A stretch of DNA of 64,000 bases from an uncultured bacterium (GTDB taxonomy: Bacteria > Planctomycetota > GCA-002687715), in contig CADEGH010000015.1 in the NCBI GenBank assembly GCA_902826835.1, forward strand, positions 46,075 through 110,074, given 5' to 3'. Under the pieces are notes generated by a model that was given only the letters and a program-made list of their open reading frames with translations, ran no database searches and was not told the DNA's origin. Shown piece by piece: positions 6,472-15,664 of the stretch. Every line of letters starts with the position of its first letter. Positions within the stretch are counted from its first letter, which is position 1. Position numbers and translations under genes: made by a program.

Positions 6472-8814
6472 ATGAACAACCTTCTCATCACCGTCCTTGG
6501 AGACGCTGGCCCGGGCGTCGATCGCACCGGCCACCGCGTGGATCGTTATCGCTTGCCTGGTGGCGAGCGCATCGTCGAGACGCCTCACTTGGGCTTCGAG
6601 CTCGCTCGCGCGATCGGCGCCAAGAAGCTGGTCGCGGTCGGCACCGCGACCGCCTATTTCGACCGCCTCTGCGAACTTCTGCCGGAGGAGCTGCGCAACG
6701 CCCCCGTCGAGGAGATCCACCGCAAAGAGGAACAGGATGCCGCGGCCGCGGAAGCGCGCGCCGAAGCGGCCCAGGACGTCGCGGACGCTGAGAATGCCGC
6801 GGCCCCCGAGGCGCCGAGCGGGGACGCGGGCGAGGCAGCGATGAACCAGGTCGCGGTCGAGGCAGCGCCGGTGGCTGCAGCCACCGAGGCGGCTCCCTCG
6901 AGCGAGGCCCCGGCCCCGGCAAGCGCCGAAACCACGCCGAGCCCCGAGGCAAACGCGGGCGAAGCTCCTGCCGCCGCCCCCGAGGCATCCGCGCCCAGCG
7001 TTCCCAAGAAACACCACGAGGCCGATCTCCGCCCGCTCTGCGAGCGGCTGGCCGCGATGGGAGTCTCGGGTCGTCCGGACCGGGCGGCCTTGGCGGCGCT
7101 CTCGTATCGCCTGCAAAAAGCCCTGCACCTCGACTACGTGAAGTGCATCGTCAGCTCCGACCCGAGCGACCCGCGCAGTTCGCTTTCGGTGCTCCGTACC
7201 CTGATCGAAGCGCCCATCGCGGGCGACATGGTGCACATCGAGGCGACCAACGGGCCGCGCTCGTTCCCGACCGTGAGCCTGCTGGCGCTCCACTACCTGC
7301 GCGAGTTCCGCCCCGATATCGGCATCGGCTCGGTGCTCGTCGCGGTGCCCGAGCATCGGGACGCGTTTGGCGTCGTGCCCATCACCTCCTTGGACGGGCC
7401 GCTCGAAATGCTCGGCCTGATGGGGCTCTTCCGCGACCTCATGCAGGGTCGGGTGCCGAGCGATCTGCACCATTTCTTCAACGGGGATCCCCGCCTCCAG
7501 CGCCTCGCCGGGCCCTACGTCCGCTTCCAACGCGGCGTGCGCTTCGGCGCGCTCGCCGAAGTGGTGGAGGGCGCCCATCTCGTCGAAGAAAAGCGCCGTC
7601 GCCTGCCGCGCCTCCCCTACTCCCACCCCTATCGCATGTTCGATTCGGTGCTGCGCCAGGCCGTGCGCCCCTACCTCGGGGAAGAACGCGCGAGCTTCCG
7701 CCAGCTCCTGCTCGCCCGACAAGCGCTGCACAACGGCAACCTGCCGCTGTGCGCCCTCCACTGCCGCGAGACCATGCTGTCGGCCAGCCTCGAGGCCTAC
7801 GGCAAAAACCCCGTGCAACCGTGGATGGATGTCCCAGAGAGCGGGGGAGCCCAACAGGTGCGGCCGCGCGATGTCGCCGCGTTCATCCTCAGCAGCGAAG
7901 CCGTGCAGGGCAAAGTCGAGGAACTCCGCACCGTGTGGCCGCTCCTCGCGCTCGCCCGTAACCGCTACGTCAACACGAGCCCGACCGCGGTCTCCGGCAG
8001 TCAGCTCAAAGACGAGGACTACGAGATCGTGAGCCTCCTCGACCGAGTGGCGTTCCTCGTGGAGTCGCCCGCGCTCGGGGTGCTCGCCGAGACCCTGCCG
8101 TTCGACATCGCGGTCAAAGAAGGCGTCGATCTGCGGATGATTCGGCCGCGCGACCAAGGCGGACCGGGCGGCCCCCGCATGCGAGGCGGCGGACGCCGTC
8201 GCGACGATCGAGCCGGTGGCGGCGGGGGTGGCGGTGGCGGCGGTGGACGCCGCGGCCCGCGCCGCGAGGGTGACGGCCCGGCGCCGGAAGGCCAAGCTCA
8301 GGCGGGCGACGCCGGCGGCGCTCCCGGCCCCCAGGGCGAGGGCGGCGGTCGGCCTCCCCGCGGTCCCCGTGGTGATCGTCCTCCTCGCGGTGACCGTCCG
8401 CCCCGGTTCGGCGGTGGACGTCCTCCCTACGGAGGCGAAAGCGGTCCGCCGCGTGGCGACCGCGGACCGCGCGGCGACCGGCCTCCCCGTCAGGATCGTG
8501 GGCCCAACGACGGGCCCCGCGGACCCCGGCCCGACGGCGATCGCCGTGGTTTCGGCCAGGACACGCCGCGCCCGGCGGCCCCGGAGGATTCCTCCCCGAA
8601 GGTCAGCCGCAGTGGCGGCGGCTCGCTCGGCAACCTCGGCCTCGCGCTGATGCAGGCCGGGATCGTCGATCAGCCGCGCCGCCGCGAAGAGCCACGGGAG
8701 CGCCCACCCCGCGCCCCTGAAGCCCATTCCCCAGCCCCCGAAGCTCCGCGCAGCGAACCCACGCCTCCGCCCGCCCCCCCGGTCTCGGATTTCGACGTCG
8801 CCGGGCCAATGTGA
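6472..8814 (+). CDS. CARF-like (TM1812/Csx2-type) protein with Ala/Glu/Pro insertion and RGG-rich tail
   Basis: 780 residues. The N-terminus (MNNLLITVLGDAGPGVDRTG, then VETPHLGFELARAIGAKKLV and VGTATAYFDRLCELL) matches the first half of CARF proteins of the TM1812/Csx2 type. The second half contains IEATNGPRSFPTVSLLALHY (residues 256-275), equivalent to the D-x-T-H-G-x-R-S-x-P motif of that family. Between the halves lies a low-complexity Ala/Glu/Pro insertion of about 90 residues (90-183). A helical region follows, with ALARNRYVN at residues 494-502, recalling the R-x4-H motif of HEPN RNases but with Asn at the His position. Residues about 560-720 are Gly/Arg/Pro-rich with many RGG and PPRGDR repeats, as in RNA-binding proteins. 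CARF domains bind cyclic oligoadenylates in type III CRISPR defence; no CRISPR locus is visible here. A GGAG site precedes the ATG. Confidence 0.68.
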   Translation: MNNLLITVLGDAGPGVDRTGHRVDRYRLPGGERIVETPHLGFELARAIGAKKLVAVGTATAYFDRLCELLPEELRNAPVEEIHRKEEQDAAAAEARAEAAQDVADAENAAAPEAPSGDAGEAAMNQVAVEAAPVAAATEAAPSSEAPAPASAETTPSPEANAGEAPAAAPEASAPSVPKKHHEADLRPLCERLAAMGVSGRPDRAALAALSYRLQKALHLDYVKCIVSSDPSDPRSSLSVLRTLIEAPIAGDMVHIEATNGPRSFPTVSLLALHYLREFRPDIGIGSVLVAVPEHRDAFGVVPITSLDGPLEMLGLMGLFRDLMQGRVPSDLHHFFNGDPRLQRLAGPYVRFQRGVRFGALAEVVEGAHLVEEKRRRLPRLPYSHPYRMFDSVLRQAVRPYLGEERASFRQLLLARQALHNGNLPLCALHCRETMLSASLEAYGKNPVQPWMDVPESGGAQQVRPRDVAAFILSSEAVQGKVEELRTVWPLLALARNRYVNTSPTAVSGSQLKDEDYEIVSLLDRVAFLVESPALGVLAETLPFDIAVKEGVDLRMIRPRDQGGPGGPRMRGGGRRRDDRAGGGGGGGGGGGRRGPRREGDGPAPEGQAQAGDAGGAPGPQGEGGGRPPRGPRGDRPPRGDRPPRFGGGRPPYGGESGPPRGDRGPRGDRPPRQDRGPNDGPRGPRPDGDRRGFGQDTPRPAAPEDSSPKVSRSGGGSLGNLGLALMQAGIVDQPRRREEPRERPPRAPEAHSPAPEAPRSEPTPPPAPPVSDFDVAGPM

Positions 8815-8841
8815 TCGGCCGCGCGCAGTAAGCTCCAGGGC

Positions 8842-11079
8842 TTGCTGCGCGCCTCGACCCTCTACCTTTGGGCCCTATTCGCCCTAAGCCTCCGGGCGGA
8901 TCTTCTCGCCCAGTCCCCCGCCGAACTTTGGCTGTGTGGTGGCGACGAGGTGTCGATCTACGAGCTGCCTTCCCCTTCCGAACTCGACGGCCGGTGTGAT
9001 CCGCCGAGCAAAATTTGGGCATGGCGGGCCGTCGATGATCCTCGGCTGCCTCAGGATCTTCGAGACAAGTTTCGCACCACGGACGAGTGCAAACCCCTGG
9101 CGGATGGGCAGCAAGTGCTGATCACCTCCTCCGGCGGCGGGGTTGCGATCGTCGATCGGCAGTCTCGACAGGCCGTCTTTTGGGCCGAAGTGGGCAACGC
9201 TCACAGCGCCGAGGCGCTGCCCGGCGGGAAGATCGCGGTGGCGGGCTCGGTGCACGCCCGAGGCAATTGTGTGGCGTTGTTCGACACCTCCCGGCCCGGG
9301 GAGAAGCTCGCGTCACTGGAACTGGTGAGCGCACACGGACTCGTGTGGGACTCCGAGAGGGAGCGGCTGTGGGCGCTCGGACTGACTGAGTTGGTCCGCA
9401 TCCGATTAGTGCCGTCAACTGCGAGTGTGACCGGCCTTGAGATCGAATCTCGCTTTCGCCTCCCGGGCACCGCCGAGCCCGGAGGACACGACCTCCAAGC
9501 TTGGCCGGGAACCGACGAGCTGCTCGTGTCGACCGAGGCCCGAGTGTGGTTCTTCCACCGGGTGACAGAGCAGTTTCGTCCCCATCCCCACGCGCACGGC
9601 CACGCTCACGTCAAGAGCGCGAGTCTGGACTCGGTCAGCGGTCGCACCGCTTGGATACAGGCCACGGACGAACAGTGGTGGAGCGACACCGTCCGCTTCG
9701 AGAATCCGGAGGCGATTTGGCGCCTCGAAGGCCGACGTCTGTACAAGGCTCGGTTTGTGCGCAGACCCGCCGCGTCGCCGGAATCGGCGACGCTGCTTTC
9801 CCGCGTGCTCCCAACCCTGGAAGCGCGGCGCGAAGTGCAAAGCTGGCTCGCCGCCTCTCCGCCCCTCAGCGAGGGCCCGTGGCTCGGTGCGGTGACGTCC
9901 TCCACCGCCACGATCGGAGCCCGGGCCACCGCCGCCGGGCGCTATCGACTGCGTCTGCTCGCCGCTTCGGACCCACCGGCCTCGGCGATCACGGTCTTCG
10001 GCGACGCCGAGCCGGAACACGACCTGTGCCTGCGCTTCGAACTGGCGGGGCTTCGCCCGCGCACGCCTTACTCCTATGCCATCGAGGACGCCAGCGCGGC
10101 TGCGTCCCGCTCTCCCTCGGGCACCTTCGTCACGCGGCCCGCTCCCGAAGACGACCGGTCCACCAAGCTGACCTTTCTCTCCTGCGCCCGCGAGAACCAG
10201 GGAACCGCCACGGCCTGGCGCAAGATCGCGGCCCTCTCCCCCGATGCCGTGGTCCTCTTGGGTGACACGCCCTACATCGACTCGACCGCCCTCGCCACGC
10301 AGCGGGCCCGCTACCGCGCCTTCGCTCGCGCGCCGGCGTTTGCCGAGCTCGCCCGAAGACAGCCGGTGTTCGGCATTTGGGACGATCACGATTTTGGCGC
10401 CAACGACTCCGACGGTCGCCTCGTCGGCAAGGCCAACTCCCGCGCGACCTTTCTGAACTACCGTCCCAATCCGTCCGCGGGCCACGGAGACCAGGGCCTC
10501 TACACCTCGTTCCGCTCTGGGCCGATCGAAGTGTTCCTCCTCGACACTCGCTGGTTTGCCGCGACCGAACCTTCCTTCGTCGACGATTCGAAACCGACCC
10601 TCCTCGGCAAGGCTCAGTGGGATTGGCTGCGAACTAGCCTGCGCGCCAGCCCCGCCCCCTTCAAAGTCCTCGCCTCGGGGATGATCTGGAACGAAGCGAC
10701 CCGCCCCCTCAAGACCGACCATTGGGGCCACTATCCCCACGAACGAGACGCCCTCTTCCGCTTCCTCGGCGAGGCCAAAATCTCAGGCGTCGTCCTCGTC
10801 AGCGGTGACATCCACCGCTCGCGTCACCTCCGCTTGGACACCGTCTCCACCGTCGGCTACCCCCTCGACGAATTCATCACTTCCCCGCTCCACGACGAAA
10901 TCATCGCCACCGCCAACGCTCCCCACCCCGGCCTCCAATGGGACTCCGGCGCCCCCCACTCCTTCCTGACCCTCGAGGCCACCGAGCTTCACCTGACTGC
11001 AATATTCCATTCCGCCAGAAATGGGGTCCTTCGATCGGAAGCGCGCTCACAAGTGAAGCTTGCGCCAGCGCGACGATAG
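8842..11079 (+). CDS. Exported beta-propeller / PhoD-like metallophosphatase fusion
   Basis: 745 residues from a TTG start, with a signal peptide ending near LLAQ (residue 24). Residues about 25-330 look like a beta-propeller: repeated strands with WLCGGDEVSIYELP, HGLVWDSERERLWALG and DELLVSTEARVWFF. The C-terminal half is a PhoD-type alkaline phosphatase/phosphodiesterase: a purple-phosphatase-like N domain, LLGDTPYID (Asp475), IWDDHDFGANDSDG (Asp514-Asp517), EVFLLDTRWF and VLVSGDIHRSRH. PhoD enzymes hydrolyse phosphodiesters and phosphomonoesters in the periplasm with Ca and Fe. The propeller resembles stand-alone DUF6528-type domains; fusion to PhoD is uncommon as far as I know. No ATG lies near the start, so the TTG is inferred from the signal peptide. 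Confidence 0.85.
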   Translation: MLRASTLYLWALFALSLRADLLAQSPAELWLCGGDEVSIYELPSPSELDGRCDPPSKIWAWRAVDDPRLPQDLRDKFRTTDECKPLADGQQVLITSSGGGVAIVDRQSRQAVFWAEVGNAHSAEALPGGKIAVAGSVHARGNCVALFDTSRPGEKLASLELVSAHGLVWDSERERLWALGLTELVRIRLVPSTASVTGLEIESRFRLPGTAEPGGHDLQAWPGTDELLVSTEARVWFFHRVTEQFRPHPHAHGHAHVKSASLDSVSGRTAWIQATDEQWWSDTVRFENPEAIWRLEGRRLYKARFVRRPAASPESATLLSRVLPTLEARREVQSWLAASPPLSEGPWLGAVTSSTATIGARATAAGRYRLRLLAASDPPASAITVFGDAEPEHDLCLRFELAGLRPRTPYSYAIEDASAAASRSPSGTFVTRPAPEDDRSTKLTFLSCARENQGTATAWRKIAALSPDAVVLLGDTPYIDSTALATQRARYRAFARAPAFAELARRQPVFGIWDDHDFGANDSDGRLVGKANSRATFLNYRPNPSAGHGDQGLYTSFRSGPIEVFLLDTRWFAATEPSFVDDSKPTLLGKAQWDWLRTSLRASPAPFKVLASGMIWNEATRPLKTDHWGHYPHERDALFRFLGEAKISGVVLVSGDIHRSRHLRLDTVSTVGYPLDEFITSPLHDEIIATANAPHPGLQWDSGAPHSFLTLEATELHLTAIFHSARNGVLRSEARSQVKLAPARR

Positions 11080-11089
11080 AATTGCGCCA

Positions 11090-11476
11090 TCAGTGGCGGT
11101 AGTCATCCCCGTCTCCAATGCTGACGGATGCGCCCGGAACCCGCCTATTCACATCCCGCACCATCACCATCGCACGAATTTCCAGCCTGGGCCTTGAAAG
11201 GAGGATGGCCCGCGTCTCCGCACTCGGAGTCGTGGTGATAGATCCCCGAACCGGAGGACCTCCGTTGACACGATGGGCAGTGACAAGGATTCGCACTGAA
11301 CCGTCCGTCAAACCCCTGAAGATTGTCTCTCCCGTGACATCTGACCGGCCCGAGACTCGGCCCCGCCCGCTGCCGGGGAGCTTCCAGTGGACTTCCACCG
11401 GGGCTCGCTCTCGAAGCAAGCCTCGGCCCTTGAGGGTGACAACAAGCCGCCCACCTACGCCCAGGCTGTGTTCCAA
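11090..11476 (-). pseudogene. Probable 5'-truncated carboxypeptidase-regulatory-like protein
   Basis: A 128-codon frame with strand patterns of carboxypeptidase-regulatory-like beta-sandwich repeats (LVVTLKGRGLLRERAPVEVH, then SDVTGETIFRGLTDG). The only usable start is a TTG at 11476, with no ribosome binding site. The same frame stays open and protein-like upstream to the TGA that ends the neighbouring gene at 11558, giving DQVRFRSTGYEVEIRRGYLR. It therefore looks like the C-terminal remnant of a longer gene that lost its 5' part, similar in style to the protein at 14192-15664. It could also be a genuine small gene; function is unknown. Confidence 0.4.
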
Positions 11477-11557
11477 CCAGCGCAGGTACCCACGCCTAAT
11501 CTCGACTTCGTACCCCGTGCTGCGAAACCGGACCTGATCGGTAAGCGCACAACAGAT

Positions 11558-13258
11558 TCACTGGATCAGGAGAGGGAAGGCTTGGGAGATCGAACGGGGT
11601 GTGCCGATGTCCTGGGGATTCATGGTGGCCAAGCTGGAGAAGAGAGTGAAGCCACTCAAGGCAGGAATAGCGGGCAAAGCCAGCGCGGTTGTAGCCTGAC
11701 CGGACGGATCCAAATACCCCAAGGTTCCACCAATCCCCAGAATGGTTGGAGCAAGCGACTCCAAGACCAGTGCGTCCTGGAACGAAAACGGCAGCGATCG
11801 TCCATCCAGGAGGAGAGTAGGTGAATTGGAGATCGCGAATGGCGCAAAATACGGGAATCCGCCCTCACCAAATACCTGGTAATTGACGGTCATTACGCCG
11901 CCTGGGAAGGCCGGTTGCCAACTTACGAGGGCAACACTCGGTGAGCGTGGGTCGAGGGGATTACTCCGACTTCTCAGCTCGGTGAGATTGGGAATTCCAT
12001 CGCCGTCAAAATCTTCGTCGGGGGCATTGGACATTGCCAACGTGTGCAGTGTCCCCTGGCCAATTCTCGTGGAGTCTCCGGTGTCGGACGGGGAAATCAT
12101 CGCGACGTTGGCGGGGGAACCGAGGTAAACATCCATCCCGAGCCCGTAGGGTGGCTGTCCCTTGACTTCCCGCAGGCGCATTTCCAGAGGCGCCGTCGCC
12201 AATAGAGAAAAAGGAGCTCGAAAAACAGTCCATATGTCTTGCTCGCCATCGACACCCATGCAGAAGGGTGCCCCGTTTACGCTGCCCGTGGATGGAAATG
12301 GATAATGCGTCGGCTGCGCGACTGGCGGAGGGAGAACGCAAGCCGGTCCATAACACTGTGTCGGAGTGAGGTATACACGAGTTCGCATTGCGCCTCCGGC
12401 ATAAGAAGTTCCCGACGTGAACAGCACGCGCTCGGAAGTCGATCCGTCAAAACGACTCCCGGTGACTCGAGTATACGAAATCCAAGACACGTTGCCCTGG
12501 AAGTCCATCCCGACGGTTCCTTCATTCGGAGCACCCGGCGGAAGGGTAATCGTGCCGCTGTTCGAAGCGTAGCCGATCGCGACTCCCTGATCTCGATCGG
12601 GCATGAGTCCAATATACCATGAGGATCCCAGGTTCCATGACTCCGCGGAAAGCCAGTCGGGAGCGACGCGCACAATGCTGTGCAGAGTGTCCGAGGTGCT
12701 CATCCAAACGTAGCCTAGTTTGTCCTCGAACAAATTGCGCACATACGAGTAGTAGTTACCACCGGCGGTACTCGAGAATGGTGTCGGCAATATGCTCTCC
12801 ACGAGTGCTGACCGAAGCAGCACTCCGGTGGGCGAAAACTCGGACAGTTCGATTGAAAGTGGGACCGGGGGTGATCCCGAATTGACGGCAATGGTCAAGA
12901 GGTTACCGGCCCGATTGGTCGCGAGATAGCCTGACTTTCTCGTGGTCGGGATCGTTGCCATCAACTGACCCAAAGCGGAAAAGCGATAGACCTGCTGGAG
13001 GTTGTTGTCATCGATCCACAAGTCCCCGTTCTTCGCTCGCGTTACCAAATGACCCGGCACAATTCCTGAAGGCAGAAGGGTGAAGTTTGTCCGCCCGGTT
13101 GTGGTATCGACAAAAACAACATGGCGCGCTCCGTTCACGAAACAAGTGGTGGCATAGGTGTTGAGCAGGCTCTGGCCGGCGTGCCTGGGACCGGACAAAC
13201 ACAGGACAACGCAGAACCATAGCCCGATGCTGTTCGTGGTTCGGATCGTGGTGTTCAT
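11558..13258 (-). CDS. Exported protein with propeller-like repeats, calcium-binding motif and C-terminal beta module
   Basis: About 566 residues. An N-terminal signal peptide (IGLWFCVVLCLSGPRHAGQ) is followed by repeated strands such as HLVTRAKNGDLWIDDNN, YLATNRAGNLLTIAV and LFEDKLGYVWMSTSD, which suggest a vgb-lyase or two-component-regulator type beta-propeller. Near residue 450 is DEDFDGDGIPNLTEL, a thrombospondin-type-3-like Ca-binding motif. The last 110 or so residues form a beta-rich module seen in other exported proteins here. In-frame ATGs also occur at 13270 and 13288; 13258 gives the most regular signal peptide. The frame stays open upstream into a transposase remnant, so the longer reading is an artefact. 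Function unknown; probably cell-surface or secreted. Confidence 0.75.
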   Translation of the reverse strand: MNTTIRTTNSIGLWFCVVLCLSGPRHAGQSLLNTYATTCFVNGARHVVFVDTTTGRTNFTLLPSGIVPGHLVTRAKNGDLWIDDNNLQQVYRFSALGQLMATIPTTRKSGYLATNRAGNLLTIAVNSGSPPVPLSIELSEFSPTGVLLRSALVESILPTPFSSTAGGNYYSYVRNLFEDKLGYVWMSTSDTLHSIVRVAPDWLSAESWNLGSSWYIGLMPDRDQGVAIGYASNSGTITLPPGAPNEGTVGMDFQGNVSWISYTRVTGSRFDGSTSERVLFTSGTSYAGGAMRTRVYLTPTQCYGPACVLPPPVAQPTHYPFPSTGSVNGAPFCMGVDGEQDIWTVFRAPFSLLATAPLEMRLREVKGQPPYGLGMDVYLGSPANVAMISPSDTGDSTRIGQGTLHTLAMSNAPDEDFDGDGIPNLTELRSRSNPLDPRSPSVALVSWQPAFPGGVMTVNYQVFGEGGFPYFAPFAISNSPTLLLDGRSLPFSFQDALVLESLAPTILGIGGTLGYLDPSGQATTALALPAIPALSGFTLFSSLATMNPQDIGTPRSISQAFPLLIQ

Positions 13259-13468
13259 GCTCGTGACCATAGAGGGAGAGTACTTCATCGCCTTGAACCG
13301 GGACTCGGAGTAGGGTTTGTCGTTGTTGACTCGAGACCGACTGTGGGAGCGCTGGATCTGGAAATCGTCGGAGAGTCGGGCAAGCGGCTTGGATCTCACG
13401 GAAGCCCCACGATTAGCGTGTAACCTTCGGATATGCCCTGCCATATCGCAGCGGCTTCGAAAAGACGC

Positions 13469-13945
13469 TTGGCGAGGGCGACGGTAGTAGCTGGCGCATG
13501 AGACTCCCTGGGCCTCGCAGAGCGAGGTTACCGGGAGCTCGGTTCTCAGATCGGTGACGGCGCTCATGAGGTCCCTTCGTCGCTCCCTTCGCCCTTGAGG
13601 GGAGACCCCAACATCACAGCAACTTTTTCTTGGATGTCAATGATGGTGTGCGCCTCGGCCAGATTGGCGGTGAATCTCGCATTCTCCCGGCGGGGTTTCT
13701 CGCACTCGCCTGCGAGTGCATGGTCCCGGTTGGCCTGTGGCCCGCGCTGGCGCGGCGCAGGTCCTGGGCTCGCCTGAGGCGCGCTGGTGGCACCAGTTGA
13801 TCAGGTGAGAGGCGTAAAACCCCTCGCGGCGCAGGATGGCTCCGCCACCCCCGGAATATTGCGCCGCATCCGCATCACGGACGATCGCGAGATCAGAAGC
13901 GGCGGTGAATCGGCGTCGGGTGGGGCGGGCATCGACCTCGTTATG
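13469..13945 (-). pseudogene. IS3-family transposase remnant (frameshifted OrfA plus start of OrfB)
   Basis: On the minus strand the sequence encodes RRRFTAASDLAIVRDADAAQ and AILRREGFYASHLINW, the helix-turn-helix region of IS3-type OrfA. After a frame change near 13750 it resumes with RFTANLAEAHTIIDIQEKVA, the OrfA leucine-zipper end. The OrfA stop overlaps an ATG at 13567 (ATGA) that opens VTSLCEAQGVSCASYYRRPR, the start of OrfB, which loses similarity after about 33 codons. No DDE catalytic region and no terminal inverted repeats were found. It is a dead fragment marking past insertion between two exported-protein genes. Confidence 0.72.
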
Positions 13946-14191
13946 GGCGCCTCCGGGCGTGGAGCGGCTTGGGTCCGGTTGCATCCCTGCGGCACCTCCG
14001 CTGCGGCCGGCCTCGCTGCGCTCGCCGACCCCCCCTCCGGCGCTGCAAGGGCACCGGGGGTCGGTCTCCTCTGTAGATCTTTCGGTGAAATGAAACGTAG
14101 CAACCTCGTCGCCCACTTCACTAAACTCTGAGCGGGGGATTACATCTCGACCCTTGGCACTCAGGGCAGGAAGGAGAGGGCGGGGCCGGAA
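13946..14191. other. Non-coding spacer beside the IS remnant
   Basis: GC-rich sequence between the transposase remnant and the end of the next gene. Open frames exist but show no family resemblance and no ribosome binding site. I see no hairpin or repeat worth naming. Confidence 0.4.
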
Positions 14192-15664
14192 TCAGAATTC
14201 GATCGAGACGCCGGGGGCCCAGTGGAACTGACGCTGGAGAAGACCACCATCGGAATCCACGGCGATTGCGTAGTGCTTTCCAACCACCAGTTGCTCGAGA
14301 TCGATCCATCCCTCTCCGTCCGTACTAAACGTCGGATACACGATCTGGCCGAGAAGGGAGATCGGTTTCAGGTCCGTGACGGTGATATTGGTGCGATTGC
14401 GAACCGGTTGGCCGCGGAGAAGCAGTTGAATTCGCTGTGGATCGGCACGCTTGATCACCACGCGATACTCGCCCCGATCCGGAACTCCGATTCCACTCCA
14501 AAGATCTACACCCTCCCCGATATGCCCGGGCGCCGTTGCCGAAACAAAGAGACTTCCCGGAAGTCTGGCGAGCATCGGGAGCTCGACACTTCCTTCCCGG
14601 TCCGCAATGTCATTCCACCGGCGCACCGAGATCCGCTTCTCGGAACCCTTGGGAGTGAAGACGAAGAAAGCGCCATCGGGATGCGGATCTTCGGATTCCA
14701 ATTCTCGGCGGACCACCACGGAGACATGGCTCCCTGCGACGGGCTCGCCGGTGTCATCGAGGACGCGCAGTCGGATTCGCCGGGCATCCATGGTCGGGAG
14801 CTGGACCTTCGTGGTCTCGCCGGGGGTAGCCCGGATCTTGACCTTCATGCTCTCATTGAAGTCCGGCAAGTCGTAACTCAGCAGCGTCTCACCGCCATAC
14901 GCGATATCGAAGCTGTGCTCGAAGCCTGCTTCGACCTCGTCGCGGATACAAATCAGCCGAGTCCGGTCACATCCGTCGACTCGCCGGAGCATCTCGTGAT
15001 ATTCAATTTCGGTCTTCTGGGTCGTTTCTCCGGAGATGATGCCCATCATGTCCCGGAGACTGGCGAGCCGTCTCGGGTCGACATCCCTCGGAGGAGACTT
15101 GAAGACTTCGGCCGGAGTCGGCCAGCTCACGCACCAAAGCCAGCCTCGGAGTGGCTTGGAATCTTCCGACGGCGAAGTGAGATTCGGCCTCGCAGTTTGA
15201 ACCGTGATTCGTGCGAATGCGGGAACCGCAAGAGTCGGGATCTGGGCTCGCTCCACGGTCGCAGCGAGGATCTTCCCCCCCAGGGCAGAGGGTAGAACGA
15301 CGAACACCTTGCCGGGGGCCGTCCACCCAGGTGGAAAAACGGCCTGGCCAGCTCCCAGGGCATCAGTCGGCGCGATCGAATAAACACCGCCGCCATCGAT
15401 GGATCCACAAATCGACGCCCCTTCCAGCGGGCGGCCGGTCACGATGTCCACGACCCTGAACGGGGTGCGCTCTCCCTCGACGTTCCGGTAGGGGACCACT
15501 GCGATGGGATCGGAAGCCTCCGTCTCGTCGTCCGTGGCGGTCAAGGCGGGAGGATTACCAGGCCTATGCTGAATGCCTCCGTCTGATCCCGAGGTGAGAT
15601 CGGCCCAGGCCACCATCGCCGCAATCCCGATCCCAATCGTACCGAACATCACGGTTCTACGCAT
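14192..15664 (-). CDS. Membrane-anchored or exported carboxypeptidase-regulatory-like protein
   Basis: 490 residues. An N-terminal hydrophobic segment (MRRTVMFGTIGIGIAAMVAW) acts as signal peptide or anchor. The rest alternates beta-sandwich repeats of the carboxypeptidase regulatory type, for example PFRVVDIVTGRPLEGASICG, RIRLRVLDDTGEPVAGSHVS and FSTDGEGWIDLEQLVVG. No catalytic motif is visible. Such proteins are common in planctomycetes and probably act as surface or periplasmic binding scaffolds, but the ligand is unknown. It stands alone, with about 160 bp to the next gene. A related, larger protein with a PDZ-like end lies at 55591-57819 and a remnant at 11090-11476. Confidence 0.75.
   Translation of the reverse strand: MRRTVMFGTIGIGIAAMVAWADLTSGSDGGIQHRPGNPPALTATDDETEASDPIAVVPYRNVEGERTPFRVVDIVTGRPLEGASICGSIDGGGVYSIAPTDALGAGQAVFPPGWTAPGKVFVVLPSALGGKILAATVERAQIPTLAVPAFARITVQTARPNLTSPSEDSKPLRGWLWCVSWPTPAEVFKSPPRDVDPRRLASLRDMMGIISGETTQKTEIEYHEMLRRVDGCDRTRLICIRDEVEAGFEHSFDIAYGGETLLSYDLPDFNESMKVKIRATPGETTKVQLPTMDARRIRLRVLDDTGEPVAGSHVSVVVRRELESEDPHPDGAFFVFTPKGSEKRISVRRWNDIADREGSVELPMLARLPGSLFVSATAPGHIGEGVDLWSGIGVPDRGEYRVVIKRADPQRIQLLLRGQPVRNRTNITVTDLKPISLLGQIVYPTFSTDGEGWIDLEQLVVGKHYAIAVDSDGGLLQRQFHWAPGVSIEF

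Noticed and set aside
6439..8727. Open frame of about 760 codons antisense to the CARF-like gene
   Set aside because: Composition is dominated by Arg, Gly and Ala from reading GC-rich codons backwards; no ribosome binding site and no family resemblance, whereas the plus-strand protein shows clear motifs.
13259..13567. Extension of the exported protein at its N-terminus by about 100 codons
   Set aside because: The extension begins with IS3 OrfB-like residues and continues without a signal peptide; the real signal peptide begins at 13258-13288.
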